The notes: generated by a model not told the origin, from the letters alone. Positions 31,076 through 42,407 are shown, counted from the stretch's first letter. The stretch is 64,000 nt of DNA from Cryobacterium sp. SO1 (GCF_004210215.2 NZ_CP067394.1:620001-684000), one strand, 5' to 3'. Numbers and translations: made by a program.

Positions 31076-31780
31076 ATGGAAACTAACATTGTTGGACGGA
31101 ACCTGGGGATCACTGATCGCTTCCGGGAATATGCGACGGAGAAGGCCGAGAAGATCGCCGGCCTCGCCGATAAGGCCCTCGCCCTGGAAATCAAGGTCAG
31201 TCGTCACACCGAAAAGAGCGGCGCCGCCGGTAACGACCGCGTGGAACTCACGCTCATCGGCAAAGGGCCCGTCGTTCGGGCCGAAGCCGAAGGAGGCGAC
31301 AAGTACGCAGCCTTCGACATCGCACTCGGCCGACTCCTCGAGCGGGTGCGCCGGGCCAAGGACCGCCGCAAGGTGCACCGCGGAGGGGCCCACCGCCCCA
31401 CGTCGCTGCACGATGCCTCGTCCACCGGCTTTGCCGTGATCGACATCGTCCCAGCCGACGGTGAGACCCTGGAGCGGGTGCGGACCGGGGCGATCCAGGT
31501 GGTGTCCGACGAGGCCGAGGTGGCCGACGAGGTCGACGAGGTCTACAGCCCGGTGGTCATCCGGCGCAAGGTCTTCTCCGCTGCCCCGATGACGGTGGAC
31601 GACGCCCTGTACTTCATGGAACTGGTCGGCCACGACTTCTACCTGTTCCAGGACGCCGAATCCCACCGGCCCAGCGTCGTCTACCGGCGCAAGGGCTGGG
31701 ACTACGGCGTCATCGAACTGGATCCGAACTCCGAGCAGGCCGGGGTGCTGGCCGCGGTGTCCAGCCAGTCCAGCTCCTGA
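31076..31780 (+). CDS. hpf: Long-form ribosome hibernation promoting factor
   Basis: A 234-residue long HPF. The N-terminal S30AE domain (residues about 1-100) starts METNIVGRNLGITDRFREYA. A linker leads to the C-terminal dimerisation domain with VVIRRKVFSAAPMTVDDAL and FYLFQDAESHRPSVVYRRK. Long HPF joins two 70S ribosomes into inactive 100S particles in stationary phase and stress. GGAGG lies 5 nt before the ATG. The lpqB-comF-hpf-secA order is conserved in actinobacteria. Confidence 0.96.
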   Translation: METNIVGRNLGITDRFREYATEKAEKIAGLADKALALEIKVSRHTEKSGAAGNDRVELTLIGKGPVVRAEAEGGDKYAAFDIALGRLLERVRRAKDRRKVHRGGAHRPTSLHDASSTGFAVIDIVPADGETLERVRTGAIQVVSDEAEVADEVDEVYSPVVIRRKVFSAAPMTVDDALYFMELVGHDFYLFQDAESHRPSVVYRRKGWDYGVIELDPNSEQAGVLAAVSSQSSS

Positions 31781-31882
31781 CCAACTAGCATTGCTATAGT
31801 TGCCGGCTAGGTCGGCGCTACGTGCGTCCGACCGGACGACAGGCGTGTTCACCCACGCCGTGACGACTAGTGGAGTGCATTC

Positions 31883-34699
<2,817 letters not shown>

Positions 34700-34751
34700 A
34701 CAGCCGAGCGAACCTGCGGGCCGGCGTCGTTGACCTGCTCTGGACATCCGA

Positions 34752-35249
34752 TCAGAGCACGTTGATGGCGCTGGCCCGCCAGCGGTTGTCCAGTCCCTCC
34801 AGGCGCACGGCGACGGCGCGCACCCGCACCTTGCTGTGCACGATCACGACGGCCTCGATGATTCCGTCCCTGGGCTCGTTGATGCTCACCCGGCCGATCG
34901 TGATGGCAGGTCGCTGGGCGCGCTGTCCCTTCACCGCGCGGGCCCTGGCCGACAGCACCACCCGTTTGAGCAGGTGCCGGTAGACGTCGTCGCTGACCCA
35001 CCGGGCCAGCTGGTCCAGCTCCCGGGCGCCGGCCAGAACCTCGATGACACAACGGGTCAGGTTGATCAGCAATGGCTCCGGATCGGGCAGCGTGGCGCGG
35101 GAACTCGGCTGGTGGTCGAAGAAGTCGTCGGCCTGGTACCCCTCGGCGGGGTCGACACCGTCGGCGGCGCCCGGCGGGGTCCCGTGGTGATTCGGCCCGT
35201 GCGCGGGCGGTGAGCGGCGCGGGTCTGGCACGGCAAGTGGATCGCTCAT
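34752..35249 (-). CDS. Rv3235 family protein
   Basis: A 165-residue protein. The first 60 residues are disordered and rich in Pro, His and Gly; the conserved domain begins near LINLTRCVIEVLAGARELDQLARWVSDDVYRHLLKR. The family is named after a mycobacterial protein encoded close to secA1, matching the position here. Function unknown. The ATG at 35249 is chosen for its GGAG 5 nt upstream. It is convergent with secA (52-bp gap) and divergent from the next gene. Confidence 0.82.
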   Translation of the reverse strand: MSDPLAVPDPRRSPPAHGPNHHGTPPGAADGVDPAEGYQADDFFDHQPSSRATLPDPEPLLINLTRCVIEVLAGARELDQLARWVSDDVYRHLLKRVVLSARARAVKGQRAQRPAITIGRVSINEPRDGIIEAVVIVHSKVRVRAVAVRLEGLDNRWRASAINVL

Positions 35250-35407
35250 GGGTTGCTCCAGATGCATGGATCCGTGGTGTCGGCGAAGAGAGCGGGCTGG
35301 CGTGGCTGTCGAGCGGGTGGAACAGCGGACCGGACCCCGAGGATGCCGAGGTCTTGGCCGACACTCAACCACCCGAAAACCGGTCTGTCTAGGCTTGTCT
35401 TGGCGGC

Positions 35408-35424
35408 TGTGGATAACGTCAGCG
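35408..35424. promoter_or_regulatory. 17-bp motif with perfect DnaA box (copy 1)
   Basis: TGTGGATAACGTCAGCG; the first 9 bp are the complement of TTATCCACA. It lies in the divergent region between the Rv3235-family and 35455 genes and overlaps the -35 region of the latter. Confidence 0.5.
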
Positions 35425-35442
35425 TCGGGCTCGGCGGCCGAC

Positions 35443-35448
35443 TACCTT
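35443..35448 (+). promoter_or_regulatory. -10 box of the 35455 gene (leaderless)
   Basis: TACCTT, 6 nt before the GTG at 35455. Confidence 0.45.
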
Positions 35449-35454
35449 CGGGGT

Positions 35455-36048
35455 GTGCGCTGGGACAATCTGTTCGACGACCTCGAAGGTCAACTCGAGA
35501 ACGAGTTGAACGCCGAGGACCTCGAGCTGCGCGCCGAGGAGGAACGGTTGCGGCTGGGCCGGCTGGCGCTCCGGCAGCGGCTCACGGGCGTGGCGAACGG
35601 CCCGGCGTCCTCACGGGTACTCCGGGTGGTGATGGTCGACGGCCAGGCGCTCACGGTGCGACCGACGACGTTCGGCCGGGACTGGCTGGCCGCTGACCTG
35701 CTCGAGGCCGGCACCGGCACCCCCCAGTGCATCCTCCCGTTGGCGGCCATCGGCGCGATAGTCCTGCACCCCGACCAGGTAGCGGAGTCGCTGGCGCCGG
35801 AGAGCGGGGTGCAGGCCAGGCTCGTGGACCGCATCGGCCTGCCGTTTGTGCTGCGCGACCTCTGCCGTCGGCGGAAGAGCCTCGAGATCTGGACCGGGGT
35901 GGGGCCGGTCACGGGGACCATCGACCGGGTGGGTCGCGATCACGTGGACTTGGCGGTGCACGCGGCAGGCACCCTCAGACGGGCCGGTGAGGTGCAGCAG
36001 TACCGGATCGTGCCACTGAACCAGATCCACCTGGTGCGCCTGGACTGA
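35455..36048 (+). CDS. Conserved hypothetical protein, cytoplasmic
   Basis: A 197-residue protein I do not recognise. Residues about 5-45 form a highly charged likely coiled coil (DDLEGQLENELNAEDLELRAEEERLRLGRLALRQRL, quoted in parts: DLEGQLENELNAEDL and RAEEERLRLGRLALRQRL). The rest alternates short hydrophobic strands, with GPVTGTIDRVGRDHVDLAV and YRIVPLNQIHLVRLD resembling a small Sm-like or PRC-type beta-barrel. No signal peptide or membrane segment. The GTG follows a TACCTT box by 6 nt. Its promoter carries the DnaA-box-like motif. Confidence 0.7.
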   Translation: MRWDNLFDDLEGQLENELNAEDLELRAEEERLRLGRLALRQRLTGVANGPASSRVLRVVMVDGQALTVRPTTFGRDWLAADLLEAGTGTPQCILPLAAIGAIVLHPDQVAESLAPESGVQARLVDRIGLPFVLRDLCRRRKSLEIWTGVGPVTGTIDRVGRDHVDLAVHAAGTLRRAGEVQQYRIVPLNQIHLVRLD

Positions 36049-36067
36049 GCGGGTCAGGGCTGGCGGT

Positions 36068-36391
36068 TCAGGGCTGGCCGTCGTCCGGCCCGGTGGGGTC
36101 TGCCGCCGCATCCGGACGCAGGATCCGGCCGGCCGACAGCTCCGGGATGTTCGCGAAGTCGGATTGCTCCCAGAGCGACAGCCGGCGGGCCTCCTCGTAT
36201 TTCGCCTCGATGTAGGACTCGAGGACGACCCGTTCCACCCGCCAGGCGCCCGTGGCGCCGATGCGGATGGCGGGCAACTCGCCGGAGCGCACCAGATCCA
36301 GCGCGGCGGGGACGGAGAGGTTCAGGATCTGGGCAGTGTCGGCGAGGGTCAGGAATCGGCCCACGGATGCGGAGGAGACGGGATCGCTCAT
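36068..36391 (-). CDS. Helix-turn-helix DNA-binding protein (MerR/excisionase-like)
   Basis: A 107-residue protein. Residues about 10-65 match the excisionase/BldC-type winged helix: FLTLADTAQILNLSVPAALDLVRSGELPAIRIG, then GAWRVERVVLESYIEAKY. The C-terminal 40 residues are acidic and probably flexible. BldC-type proteins bind direct repeats and control development in Streptomyces; the same role is not implied. ATG 36391 is preceded by GATAAT with 7 nt between, possibly leaderless. Divergent from the SAF-CpaE genes, so it may regulate them. Confidence 0.82.
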   Translation of the reverse strand: MSDPVSSASVGRFLTLADTAQILNLSVPAALDLVRSGELPAIRIGATGAWRVERVVLESYIEAKYEEARRLSLWEQSDFANIPELSAGRILRPDAAADPTGPDDGQP

Positions 36392-36442
36392 GCGAACGAT
36401 TATCCGTCGTGTTGGGGATTCCCGCCCGGCCACCGGACGACC

Positions 36443-36459
36443 TGTGGATAACTTCAGCG
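36443..36459. promoter_or_regulatory. 17-bp motif with perfect DnaA box (copy 2)
   Basis: TGTGGATAACTTCAGCG, one mismatch from copy 1 at 35408. It lies between the HTH gene (minus) and the SAF gene (plus). Confidence 0.5.
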
Positions 36460-36528
36460 CGCACCGGCCGTGCCCGCCACGATGGTAGCCAGCCCGAATA
36501 GACGAGACGGACAGCGGACGAGGTGCGC

Positions 36529-37185
36529 ATGAGACGAGGACAGCCGGCCGGCCCCGGCAGGCCCACGACCCCCACGAGAACCCGGTTCTGGTTCGACCCG
36601 CGGTTCGGATTGGGCCTGATCCTCGTCGTGGCCTCCATCGTCGGGGTGGGGGTCGTCGTGGCCGGCAGCGACCGGACCGTCGCGGTGTACGCGGCGCGGG
36701 TGTCGCTGGCCGTCGGAGACCGTCTGGATGCCGCCGACCTGGTCGAGACCGACGTGCGGCTCGGGGCCGCCGGGGAACTCTACCTCACCCCCGCCCGGCT
36801 TCCGGCCGACGGACTGCTGGTGACCCGCACCGTCACGGCCGGTGAGCTGGTCCCGGCGGCTGCCGTCGGCTCCCGGGCGGGCGAGGGCGTGACGAGTCTG
36901 GTCCTCGAACTGCGGGGGAGGCTCTCGACCGGGCTTGAGGCCGGCTCGGTCGTGGATGTGTGGTCAGCGGGCGAGATCGACAGCGGGGTGTTCGGCCCTC
37001 CGGCCGTGCTCGTCGGTCGCGCCGCCATCGTCCGGATCCTGGAGCCGACCGGTTTGATCCAGTCCGGCGGCGGCCGGGCTGTGGAGGTTCTGGTGCCCAA
37101 AGACAAGGTCGCGGCCGTTCTCGAAGCGATCGCCAACGAAGACGCGCTCTCGCTCGTGGCCGTGAACGCCCCGATCGGAGGCTGA
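36529..37185 (+). CDS. SAF domain protein (CpaB/RcpC-like)
   Basis: A 218-residue protein. One membrane helix (LGLILVVASIVGVGVVVAG, about residues 29-47) is followed by a SAF domain: VYAARVSLAVGDRLDAADLVETDVRL and TVTAGELVPAAAVG. The C-terminal part (LVLELRGRLSTGLEAGSVVDVW) fits the RcpC/CpaB family, which supports Flp/Tad pilus assembly at the outer face of the membrane. ATG 36529 is chosen because GAGG lies 6 nt upstream. A CpaE-like gene follows after 2 bp, but no TadA, TadB, TadC or pilin gene is in the window. Confidence 0.8.
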   Translation: MRRGQPAGPGRPTTPTRTRFWFDPRFGLGLILVVASIVGVGVVVAGSDRTVAVYAARVSLAVGDRLDAADLVETDVRLGAAGELYLTPARLPADGLLVTRTVTAGELVPAAAVGSRAGEGVTSLVLELRGRLSTGLEAGSVVDVWSAGEIDSGVFGPPAVLVGRAAIVRILEPTGLIQSGGGRAVEVLVPKDKVAAVLEAIANEDALSLVAVNAPIGG

Positions 37186-37187
37186 CG

Positions 37188-38588
37188 GTGTCGCTCATCG
37201 CTCTCGCCCTGGACCGGGACACCGAAGACCGGCTGCTCGCCGATATCATCGAGCACGGGCATGTCATCGTCGCCCGTCCGGCGACGGTGCGCGAACTGCT
37301 CGCCGCGATCGAGCGGCATTCCCCCGACGCCCTGGTCGTGGGAGCGACTGCCGGCACCCTGACCGCTGAGCTGCTCGCGGTCAGCGACGCGAACGGCATC
37401 CGCGTGGTCGCCCTCGCCGCGACCGATGCCGAACGCCGCTACGCGGCCGAGCTGGGTCTGCACGAGGTCGTCGACGCCAACGCCCCCTGGACCGACATCG
37501 ACAGGGTGTTGACGTTGGGCGGTGACATTCCCCTGCGCATCGACGACGACCCGCCGGCCGACGCCGCGCCTCCCGTCGCGGCCAGGCGGTCACGGCCTGG
37601 GCGACGGGCGAAGGAGCCGCGGCGGGCGGGCCGGCGGCAGCCCGCCGAGGCCGAGGCGTTCGAGACCGACGCAGCCGCGTCCGCACCGGACGAGCCCGGA
37701 GCCGGGCTCACCGGAACGGGCACGGTCATTGCGGTCTGGGGTCCGGCTGGGGCGCCGGGCCGCACCACCCTGGCGATCAACATCGCCGCGGAGATAGCGG
37801 CCGCGGGACACACCGTGGTGCTCGCTGACGTTGACACTTACAGCGGTTCGATCGCGCCGAGCCTCGGCCTCCTGGACGAAGCGCCGGGCTTCGCCGCGGC
37901 CTGCCGGTTGAGCGGCTCCGGCACCCTGACCACGGTGGAGCTTGAGCGGATCGCCCACCGTTACAACTCGCCGCGGGGTGCGTTCTGGGTGTTGACCGGA
38001 ATCGGGCGCCCGTCGAGGTGGCCGGAGTTGTCGGCCGAGCGGGTCAGCGACACGATCACGGCCCTGCAGCGGTGGGTCGACTACGTGGTGCTCGACACCG
38101 GATTCAGCCTGGAGAGCGACGAGGAGATCTCCAGCGATCTGTTCGCGCCCCGCCGCAATGCGGCAACCCTGGCCGCGCTGGGAATCGCCGACCGGGTCGT
38201 GGCCTGCGGACTGGCCGACCCGGTCGGCCTGGCCAGGTTCCTGCGGGCCTGGGGTGACCTCACCGAGGTGATCACCACCGATCGGGTGCACGTCGTGATG
38301 AACCGGGTCCGCGCCAGCGCCGTCGGCCCGGCGCCGGCCGGCCAGGTGAGCAGTGCGCTGCGCAGGTTCGGTGGCATCGACGCGGCCGTCCTCGTGCCGC
38401 ACGACCAGGCCGGCGTCGATTCCGCGGTGCTGACGGGCCGCACCCTGCGGGATGCGGCCCCGCGGTCGCCGGCCCGGCTGGGCATCCTCGGTTTTGTGCG
38501 AGACGAGCTGCTTCCGGTTCCGGATGCGCACCCCCGCCGTCAGTGGCGACGCGCGTTTGACTGGCGACGACCGGTTCAGGCCACCTGA
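37188..38588 (+). CDS. CpaE/TadZ-like MinD-family ATPase
   Basis: A 466-residue protein. Residues 1-115 form a receiver-like domain (LIALALDRDTEDRLLADIIEHGH), an Arg/Ala/Pro linker follows (about 125-175), and the C-terminal half is a MinD-type P-loop ATPase. The P-loop reads GPAGAPGRTTLAINIA: it keeps GRTT but lacks the first lysine of the deviant Walker A (KGGxGKT), where Ala-Pro-Gly-Arg stands. VVLADVDTYSGSIAP is the switch region. CpaE positions pilus machinery at the pole in other bacteria; here no pilus operon is linked. Confidence 0.78.
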   Translation: MSLIALALDRDTEDRLLADIIEHGHVIVARPATVRELLAAIERHSPDALVVGATAGTLTAELLAVSDANGIRVVALAATDAERRYAAELGLHEVVDANAPWTDIDRVLTLGGDIPLRIDDDPPADAAPPVAARRSRPGRRAKEPRRAGRRQPAEAEAFETDAAASAPDEPGAGLTGTGTVIAVWGPAGAPGRTTLAINIAAEIAAAGHTVVLADVDTYSGSIAPSLGLLDEAPGFAAACRLSGSGTLTTVELERIAHRYNSPRGAFWVLTGIGRPSRWPELSAERVSDTITALQRWVDYVVLDTGFSLESDEEISSDLFAPRRNAATLAALGIADRVVACGLADPVGLARFLRAWGDLTEVITTDRVHVVMNRVRASAVGPAPAGQVSSALRRFGGIDAAVLVPHDQAGVDSAVLTGRTLRDAAPRSPARLGILGFVRDELLPVPDAHPRRQWRRAFDWRRPVQAT

Positions 38589-40279
38589 GCCGGAACGAGC
38601 TCGATCACGGTGACGGCGCCGTTCTCGCCGACGATGATCAGCATCCGGTCGCCGCTGACGCCGGTCATGACCTGTTCGACCTGGCCGGGATCCGGCAACA
38701 CGGTCGCCGCACCGGAACGCTGCCAGTACTCGACGGGTGCCCCGGTGAGCCGGCGCAGGTGGTCAACCACCGGCGCCGCCCCCGGGCCCATGACCAGCAC
38801 CACCTCGCCGATCGCCCGCGCTGCGCCGGCGGGCCGGGCAGCGGCGGGCACAGCGGCGGGTGCGGCGGCGGGCGCGGCCGCGGCGAGCTCCGCCCGGTCC
38901 CGCCGCCAGACGCTGAAGTGGTAGGCCGCCACCAGCCCGGTGGCCACGAGTAACCCCAGGGACGCGCGGATGCGGTCCAGAAGCCCGGGGTTGCCGGCGA
39001 GAACCGTGTCGAAGAGCCGGAAACCGATCACCAGGAGCGTGACCAGGGCGACGACGGCGCTGATACCGAACACCACGACGAGGTACACGCTACGGCCGGG
39101 GGAGCCGCGCCGTTCCGGCGCGGTCGCGGTGGCCGGGCGCCAGGTGAACCACCAGAGCGGTCCGCCGACCAGCAGGGAGCTGATTCCGCCGAGCAGCAGG
39201 GTGCGGGGATCGGGCCCGGCCAGCGGGCTGGTCACCGTGGCCAGCAGCGCGTTCACGATGACGCCGACCCCGGTGGCCGCGGCGACCAGGGAGACCCCGC
39301 TGGTCACAAGGGTGCTCGCCTCCCTGACGGCGGTCGTGCGCCGGGACACGACTCCGCGGTGGTAGACCCAGATCAGGCTGCCGACGAGGGCGGCGGCGAA
39401 CGCCACGCCGAGGGGTTCGAAGAGCCCTGGCAGCGAGTCGGACCGGTCGAAGGCCAGGCGCAACAGCACAAAGAGCACGGTGCCGGTGCCGGCCAGCGCC
39501 AGCAGGGCCCCGCCTAAGATACCCACGCCGACCAGGGCCACCGCGGCGAGGGCGGTTCCGGTGCTGCGTCCGCCCTCGCGCAGCCAATGCCACCACCACA
39601 CCAGCGCGCCGCCGGCCGCCCAGACCAGCGCCTGCACGGCGCCGGTCCACCACGGATCTCCCGCAGACGCGGCGGCGCCGGCGGTACTTAGGCCGCTGGT
39701 GATGGCGTAGTCGAGGAGGATCGTGAGCGCGGTGATCGCACCGCCGGCCCCGATCAGCAGCCCGAAGGTGCCGCCGAGCACCGCGGCGGTGCCGGGTAGC
39801 CGGGTGGGCCGCCGGTGGGTTCGGCGCAGTACGAATCTGTGCCCGGCCCACACTGCGGCCCAGACCAGTCCGGTCGCGGCCTCGGCGGTGAACAGATCGC
39901 CGGTCACGGTGGCGGCGACGGCTGAGAGCAGCGCCGTGGCCGAGACGACCAGGGCAACCGTGGTGACGCCGACCAAATACAGCGCCCAGGCCAGGGAATC
40001 CCGCTCGGCCGGATCGGCCAGGCGCCGCCAGGCGAACCAGCCCAGGACCGCGGCCAGGGGTCCTCCGATCAAGGTGAAGGTCAGCGAGACGGCGAGGCCC
40101 GTGGTGTCAGAGCCGGCGAGCAGCTCGCCGGTGACCACGTCGAACAGCCGGCTGAGCAGGTCGCCGAGCCCGCTCGCGGTGAGCGCGACCAGCACGAACA
40201 GGATCGTGTACACCACGACCCGGCGCACGATCGGTGCTGCGGATGGCCGTGCGGGCCGCTGGTGTGCTGTCTCGGTCAC
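38576..40279 (-). CDS. DUF5671-type multipass membrane protein
   Basis: A 567-residue protein with about 14 membrane helices arranged as repeated modules. Each module ends in a similar aromatic/His segment: WAGHRFVLRR, WWWHWLRE, WVYHRGVVSRR, WWFTWRP and AAYHFSVWRRDR. This matches repeated DUF5671 domains. A C-terminal cytoplasmic tail rich in Ala/Pro ends in a region of about 90 residues (ATVLPDPGQVEQVMTGVSGDRMLIIVG). Function unknown. The GTG start overlaps the upstream gene by 4 bp (GTGA). The 3' end overlaps the CpaE-like gene by 13 bp. Confidence 0.75.
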   Translation of the reverse strand: MTETAHQRPARPSAAPIVRRVVVYTILFVLVALTASGLGDLLSRLFDVVTGELLAGSDTTGLAVSLTFTLIGGPLAAVLGWFAWRRLADPAERDSLAWALYLVGVTTVALVVSATALLSAVAATVTGDLFTAEAATGLVWAAVWAGHRFVLRRTHRRPTRLPGTAAVLGGTFGLLIGAGGAITALTILLDYAITSGLSTAGAAASAGDPWWTGAVQALVWAAGGALVWWWHWLREGGRSTGTALAAVALVGVGILGGALLALAGTGTVLFVLLRLAFDRSDSLPGLFEPLGVAFAAALVGSLIWVYHRGVVSRRTTAVREASTLVTSGVSLVAAATGVGVIVNALLATVTSPLAGPDPRTLLLGGISSLLVGGPLWWFTWRPATATAPERRGSPGRSVYLVVVFGISAVVALVTLLVIGFRLFDTVLAGNPGLLDRIRASLGLLVATGLVAAYHFSVWRRDRAELAAAAPAAAPAAVPAAARPAGAARAIGEVVLVMGPGAAPVVDHLRRLTGAPVEYWQRSGAATVLPDPGQVEQVMTGVSGDRMLIIVGENGAVTVIELVPAQVA

Positions 40280-40782
40280 GTGTCGTCTCCCCGGCTGGTG
40301 GGTTGGCAGACGGTGAGCTGCCACGGCGCCTGGTCGATGAGCCAATCCCCGTTGGTTTCGACGAGGTCGAAGGCCTCCTCGGACTCGTACTCCGACGCCC
40401 CGAACGGGCCGCTCTCGTACGAGGTGACGATCAGCACCCGCACATCGGCGCTCGACTCCCGCTCGACGGTGTCGACGAGGGTGATGCGGATGTCGTCGGT
40501 CGCCGGCGTCGAGGTACGGTCGCAGTCCGCCCGCGCGCCGACGGTGAGGTAGCGCAATGCCGTCGTCTCATCGCCGTCCAGCACGGCGGTGGAGTAGGCC
40601 TGCACGACCCCGCCCGGCGTGGCGACGTCGAGCGGAACGGGTTGGCCCCGAGTGAAGACCACGATCAGCGCGACCACCACGAGCAGGGCGATCAGGCCGA
40701 GGACCACCAACAGTGCCGGGTCGCGCCGGGCGGCCGGCTTCGGTGCCGGACCGGGTTCTTGGGCGGGATCTGCGGTGGTCAT
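40276..40782 (-). CDS. Membrane-anchored protein with external NTF2/DUF4878-like domain
   Basis: A 168-residue protein. A Pro/Ala-rich N-terminus leads to one membrane helix (about residues 23-43), then an external domain: GGVVQAYSTAVLDGDETTALRYLT, ending FDLVETNGDWLIDQAPW. The pattern resembles NTF2-like or DUF4878 domains of small lipoprotein-like actinobacterial proteins. It is translationally coupled to the DUF5671 gene (GTGA overlap), so the two likely act together. Start at ATG 40782; ATG 40800 is in frame. Function unknown. Confidence 0.7.
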   Translation of the reverse strand: MTTADPAQEPGPAPKPAARRDPALLVVLGLIALLVVVALIVVFTRGQPVPLDVATPGGVVQAYSTAVLDGDETTALRYLTVGARADCDRTSTPATDDIRITLVDTVERESSADVRVLIVTSYESGPFGASEYESEEAFDLVETNGDWLIDQAPWQLTVCQPTSRGDDT

Positions 40783-40869
40783 ATCGCGAGCATGGCGCAT
40801 CCGCGGCCGCGGCACCAGCATCCGCCCGGCTTTGCCGTAGCCACGGCAGCAGTGGGCCCGCCGCGGCCG

Positions 40870-40875
40870 TAGGCT
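40870..40875 (+). promoter_or_regulatory. -10 box of the PdtaS-like gene (leaderless)
   Basis: TAGGCT, 6 nt before the GTG at 40882. Confidence 0.45.
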
Positions 40876-40881
40876 GGTCAC

Positions 40882-42375
40882 GTGTCGACGCTCAGTGATC
40901 TCGTACTTGCCCAGGGCCGCAATAGTGCGGAGGACGTCGACTGGCTGCACATGCTCGTCGCCGACGGCCAGCTGCTGGCCGATCTCGCCTTCGCCGACAT
41001 CGTGGTCTGGGTGCCCACCCTCGGCGGCAGCTTCGTCGCCGTCGCCCACGCCAGGCCGTCCAGCGCCGCGACCCTGTTCTACCGCGACTTCGTGGGCCAC
41101 GAGATCAAGGCCGAATGGCGCAAGCAGGTCACCGAGGCCTTCGACACCGCCAAGATCATCGACACCACGGCGCCGGACTGGTACGAAGAGACCCCCACCC
41201 GGGTTCGGGCCATCCCGGTGCGCCGGCGCATCAGCTCCAGCGGCGCCGAGATCACCCCCGAACCCATCGCCGTGCTCACCCGGCACACCAACCTCAGCGA
41301 GACGCGCACCCCCGGCCGGCAGGAGCTGACCTTCAATGACTGCGCGAACGACCTGTTCGCCATGATCGCCTCCGGCGACTTCCCCGACCTGGGTGCCCCG
41401 ACCGGTCCGCGGCGCGGCGCACCCCGCGCCTCGGACGGCCTGATCCGCCTGGACCTGGACGGGGTCACCACCTTCGCCAGCCCCAACGCGTTGTCGGCGT
41501 TCAACCGGATGGGCTTCGCCGACGAACTCGAGGGCGAGTCGCTCGCCGAGGTGACCACGAGCCTGCTCAGCGGCAAGGCCGTCGTCGACGAGTCGCTGCC
41601 CCTCGTCGTGACCGGCCGGGCACCGTGGCGCACCGACATCGAGGCGCGCGGAGTGACGGTGTCGCTGCGCGCGATCCCCATCCGCAACCGCGGTGAACGC
41701 ATCGGTGCCATCGTGCTCTCCCGCGACGTCACCGAGCTGCGGCACCAGGAGCGCGAACTGATCACCAAGGATGCCACCATCCGGGAGATCCACCACCGGG
41801 TGAAGAACAACCTGCAAACCGTGGCGTCGCTGCTGCGGATCCAGGCGCGGCGCACCCACTCCGACACCGCCCGTGAGGCCCTCAATCAGGCCATGCGCCG
41901 CGTCGCGGCCATCGCCGTGGTGCACGACACGCTGTCTTCAGGCCTCAGCCAGAACGTGGACTTCGACACCGTGTTCGACCGGGTGCTGCTGCTGATCGCC
42001 GAGGTGGCATCCGCGCACAACACCACCGCCCACCCCACGTCATCCGGGAGTTTCGGCATCCTTCCCAGTGCCTACGCGACGCCGCTGGCCTTGGCGCTGA
42101 CCGAGCTCGTCACGAACGCCGTCGAGCACGGGCTCGCCGGCCGGGAGGGCGAGGTCGCCATCGAGGCCGAGCGCAACGAAGAGACCCTCACGGTGCGGGT
42201 CCGCGACAACGGGTCGGGCATGCCGGAGGGCAAGGTCGGGTCGGGGCTGGGCACCCAGATCGTGCGTACCCTGATTCAGGGTGAGCTCAGCGGCACGATC
42301 GACTGGCACACCATGATGGACAGCGGCACAGAGGTCACCATCGAGATTCCGCTGCGTTTCATGGAATTCGACTGA
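40882..42375 (+). CDS. pdtaS: PdtaS-like cytoplasmic sensor histidine kinase
   Basis: A 497-residue soluble kinase. N-terminal GAF-like region (residues about 15-150), central PAS-like region (about 190-290) and a HisKA_2 kinase: IREIHHRVKNNLQTVASLLRIQ with the phosphorylated His, then a HATPase domain with LVTNAVEHGLAG and DNGSGMPEGKVGSGLGTQIV. This layout matches PdtaS of mycobacteria, which signals to the RNA-binding antiterminator PdtaR; pdtaR is not in the window. A 15-bp tandem duplication covers the stop codon region. Confidence 0.86.
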   Translation: MSTLSDLVLAQGRNSAEDVDWLHMLVADGQLLADLAFADIVVWVPTLGGSFVAVAHARPSSAATLFYRDFVGHEIKAEWRKQVTEAFDTAKIIDTTAPDWYEETPTRVRAIPVRRRISSSGAEITPEPIAVLTRHTNLSETRTPGRQELTFNDCANDLFAMIASGDFPDLGAPTGPRRGAPRASDGLIRLDLDGVTTFASPNALSAFNRMGFADELEGESLAEVTTSLLSGKAVVDESLPLVVTGRAPWRTDIEARGVTVSLRAIPIRNRGERIGAIVLSRDVTELRHQERELITKDATIREIHHRVKNNLQTVASLLRIQARRTHSDTAREALNQAMRRVAAIAVVHDTLSSGLSQNVDFDTVFDRVLLLIAEVASAHNTTAHPTSSGSFGILPSAYATPLALALTELVTNAVEHGLAGREGEVAIEAERNEETLTVRVRDNGSGMPEGKVGSGLGTQIVRTLIQGELSGTIDWHTMMDSGTEVTIEIPLRFMEFD

Positions 42376-42399
42376 TCCGCCCCGGACTGATCCGCCCCG
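42370..42399 (+). repeat. Tandem 15-bp duplication over the pdtaS stop codon
   Basis: GACTGATCCGCCCCG occurs twice in succession (42370-42384, 42385-42399). The first copy contains the stop codon. Confidence 0.8.
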
Positions 42400-42407
42400 C
42401 ACGCAGC

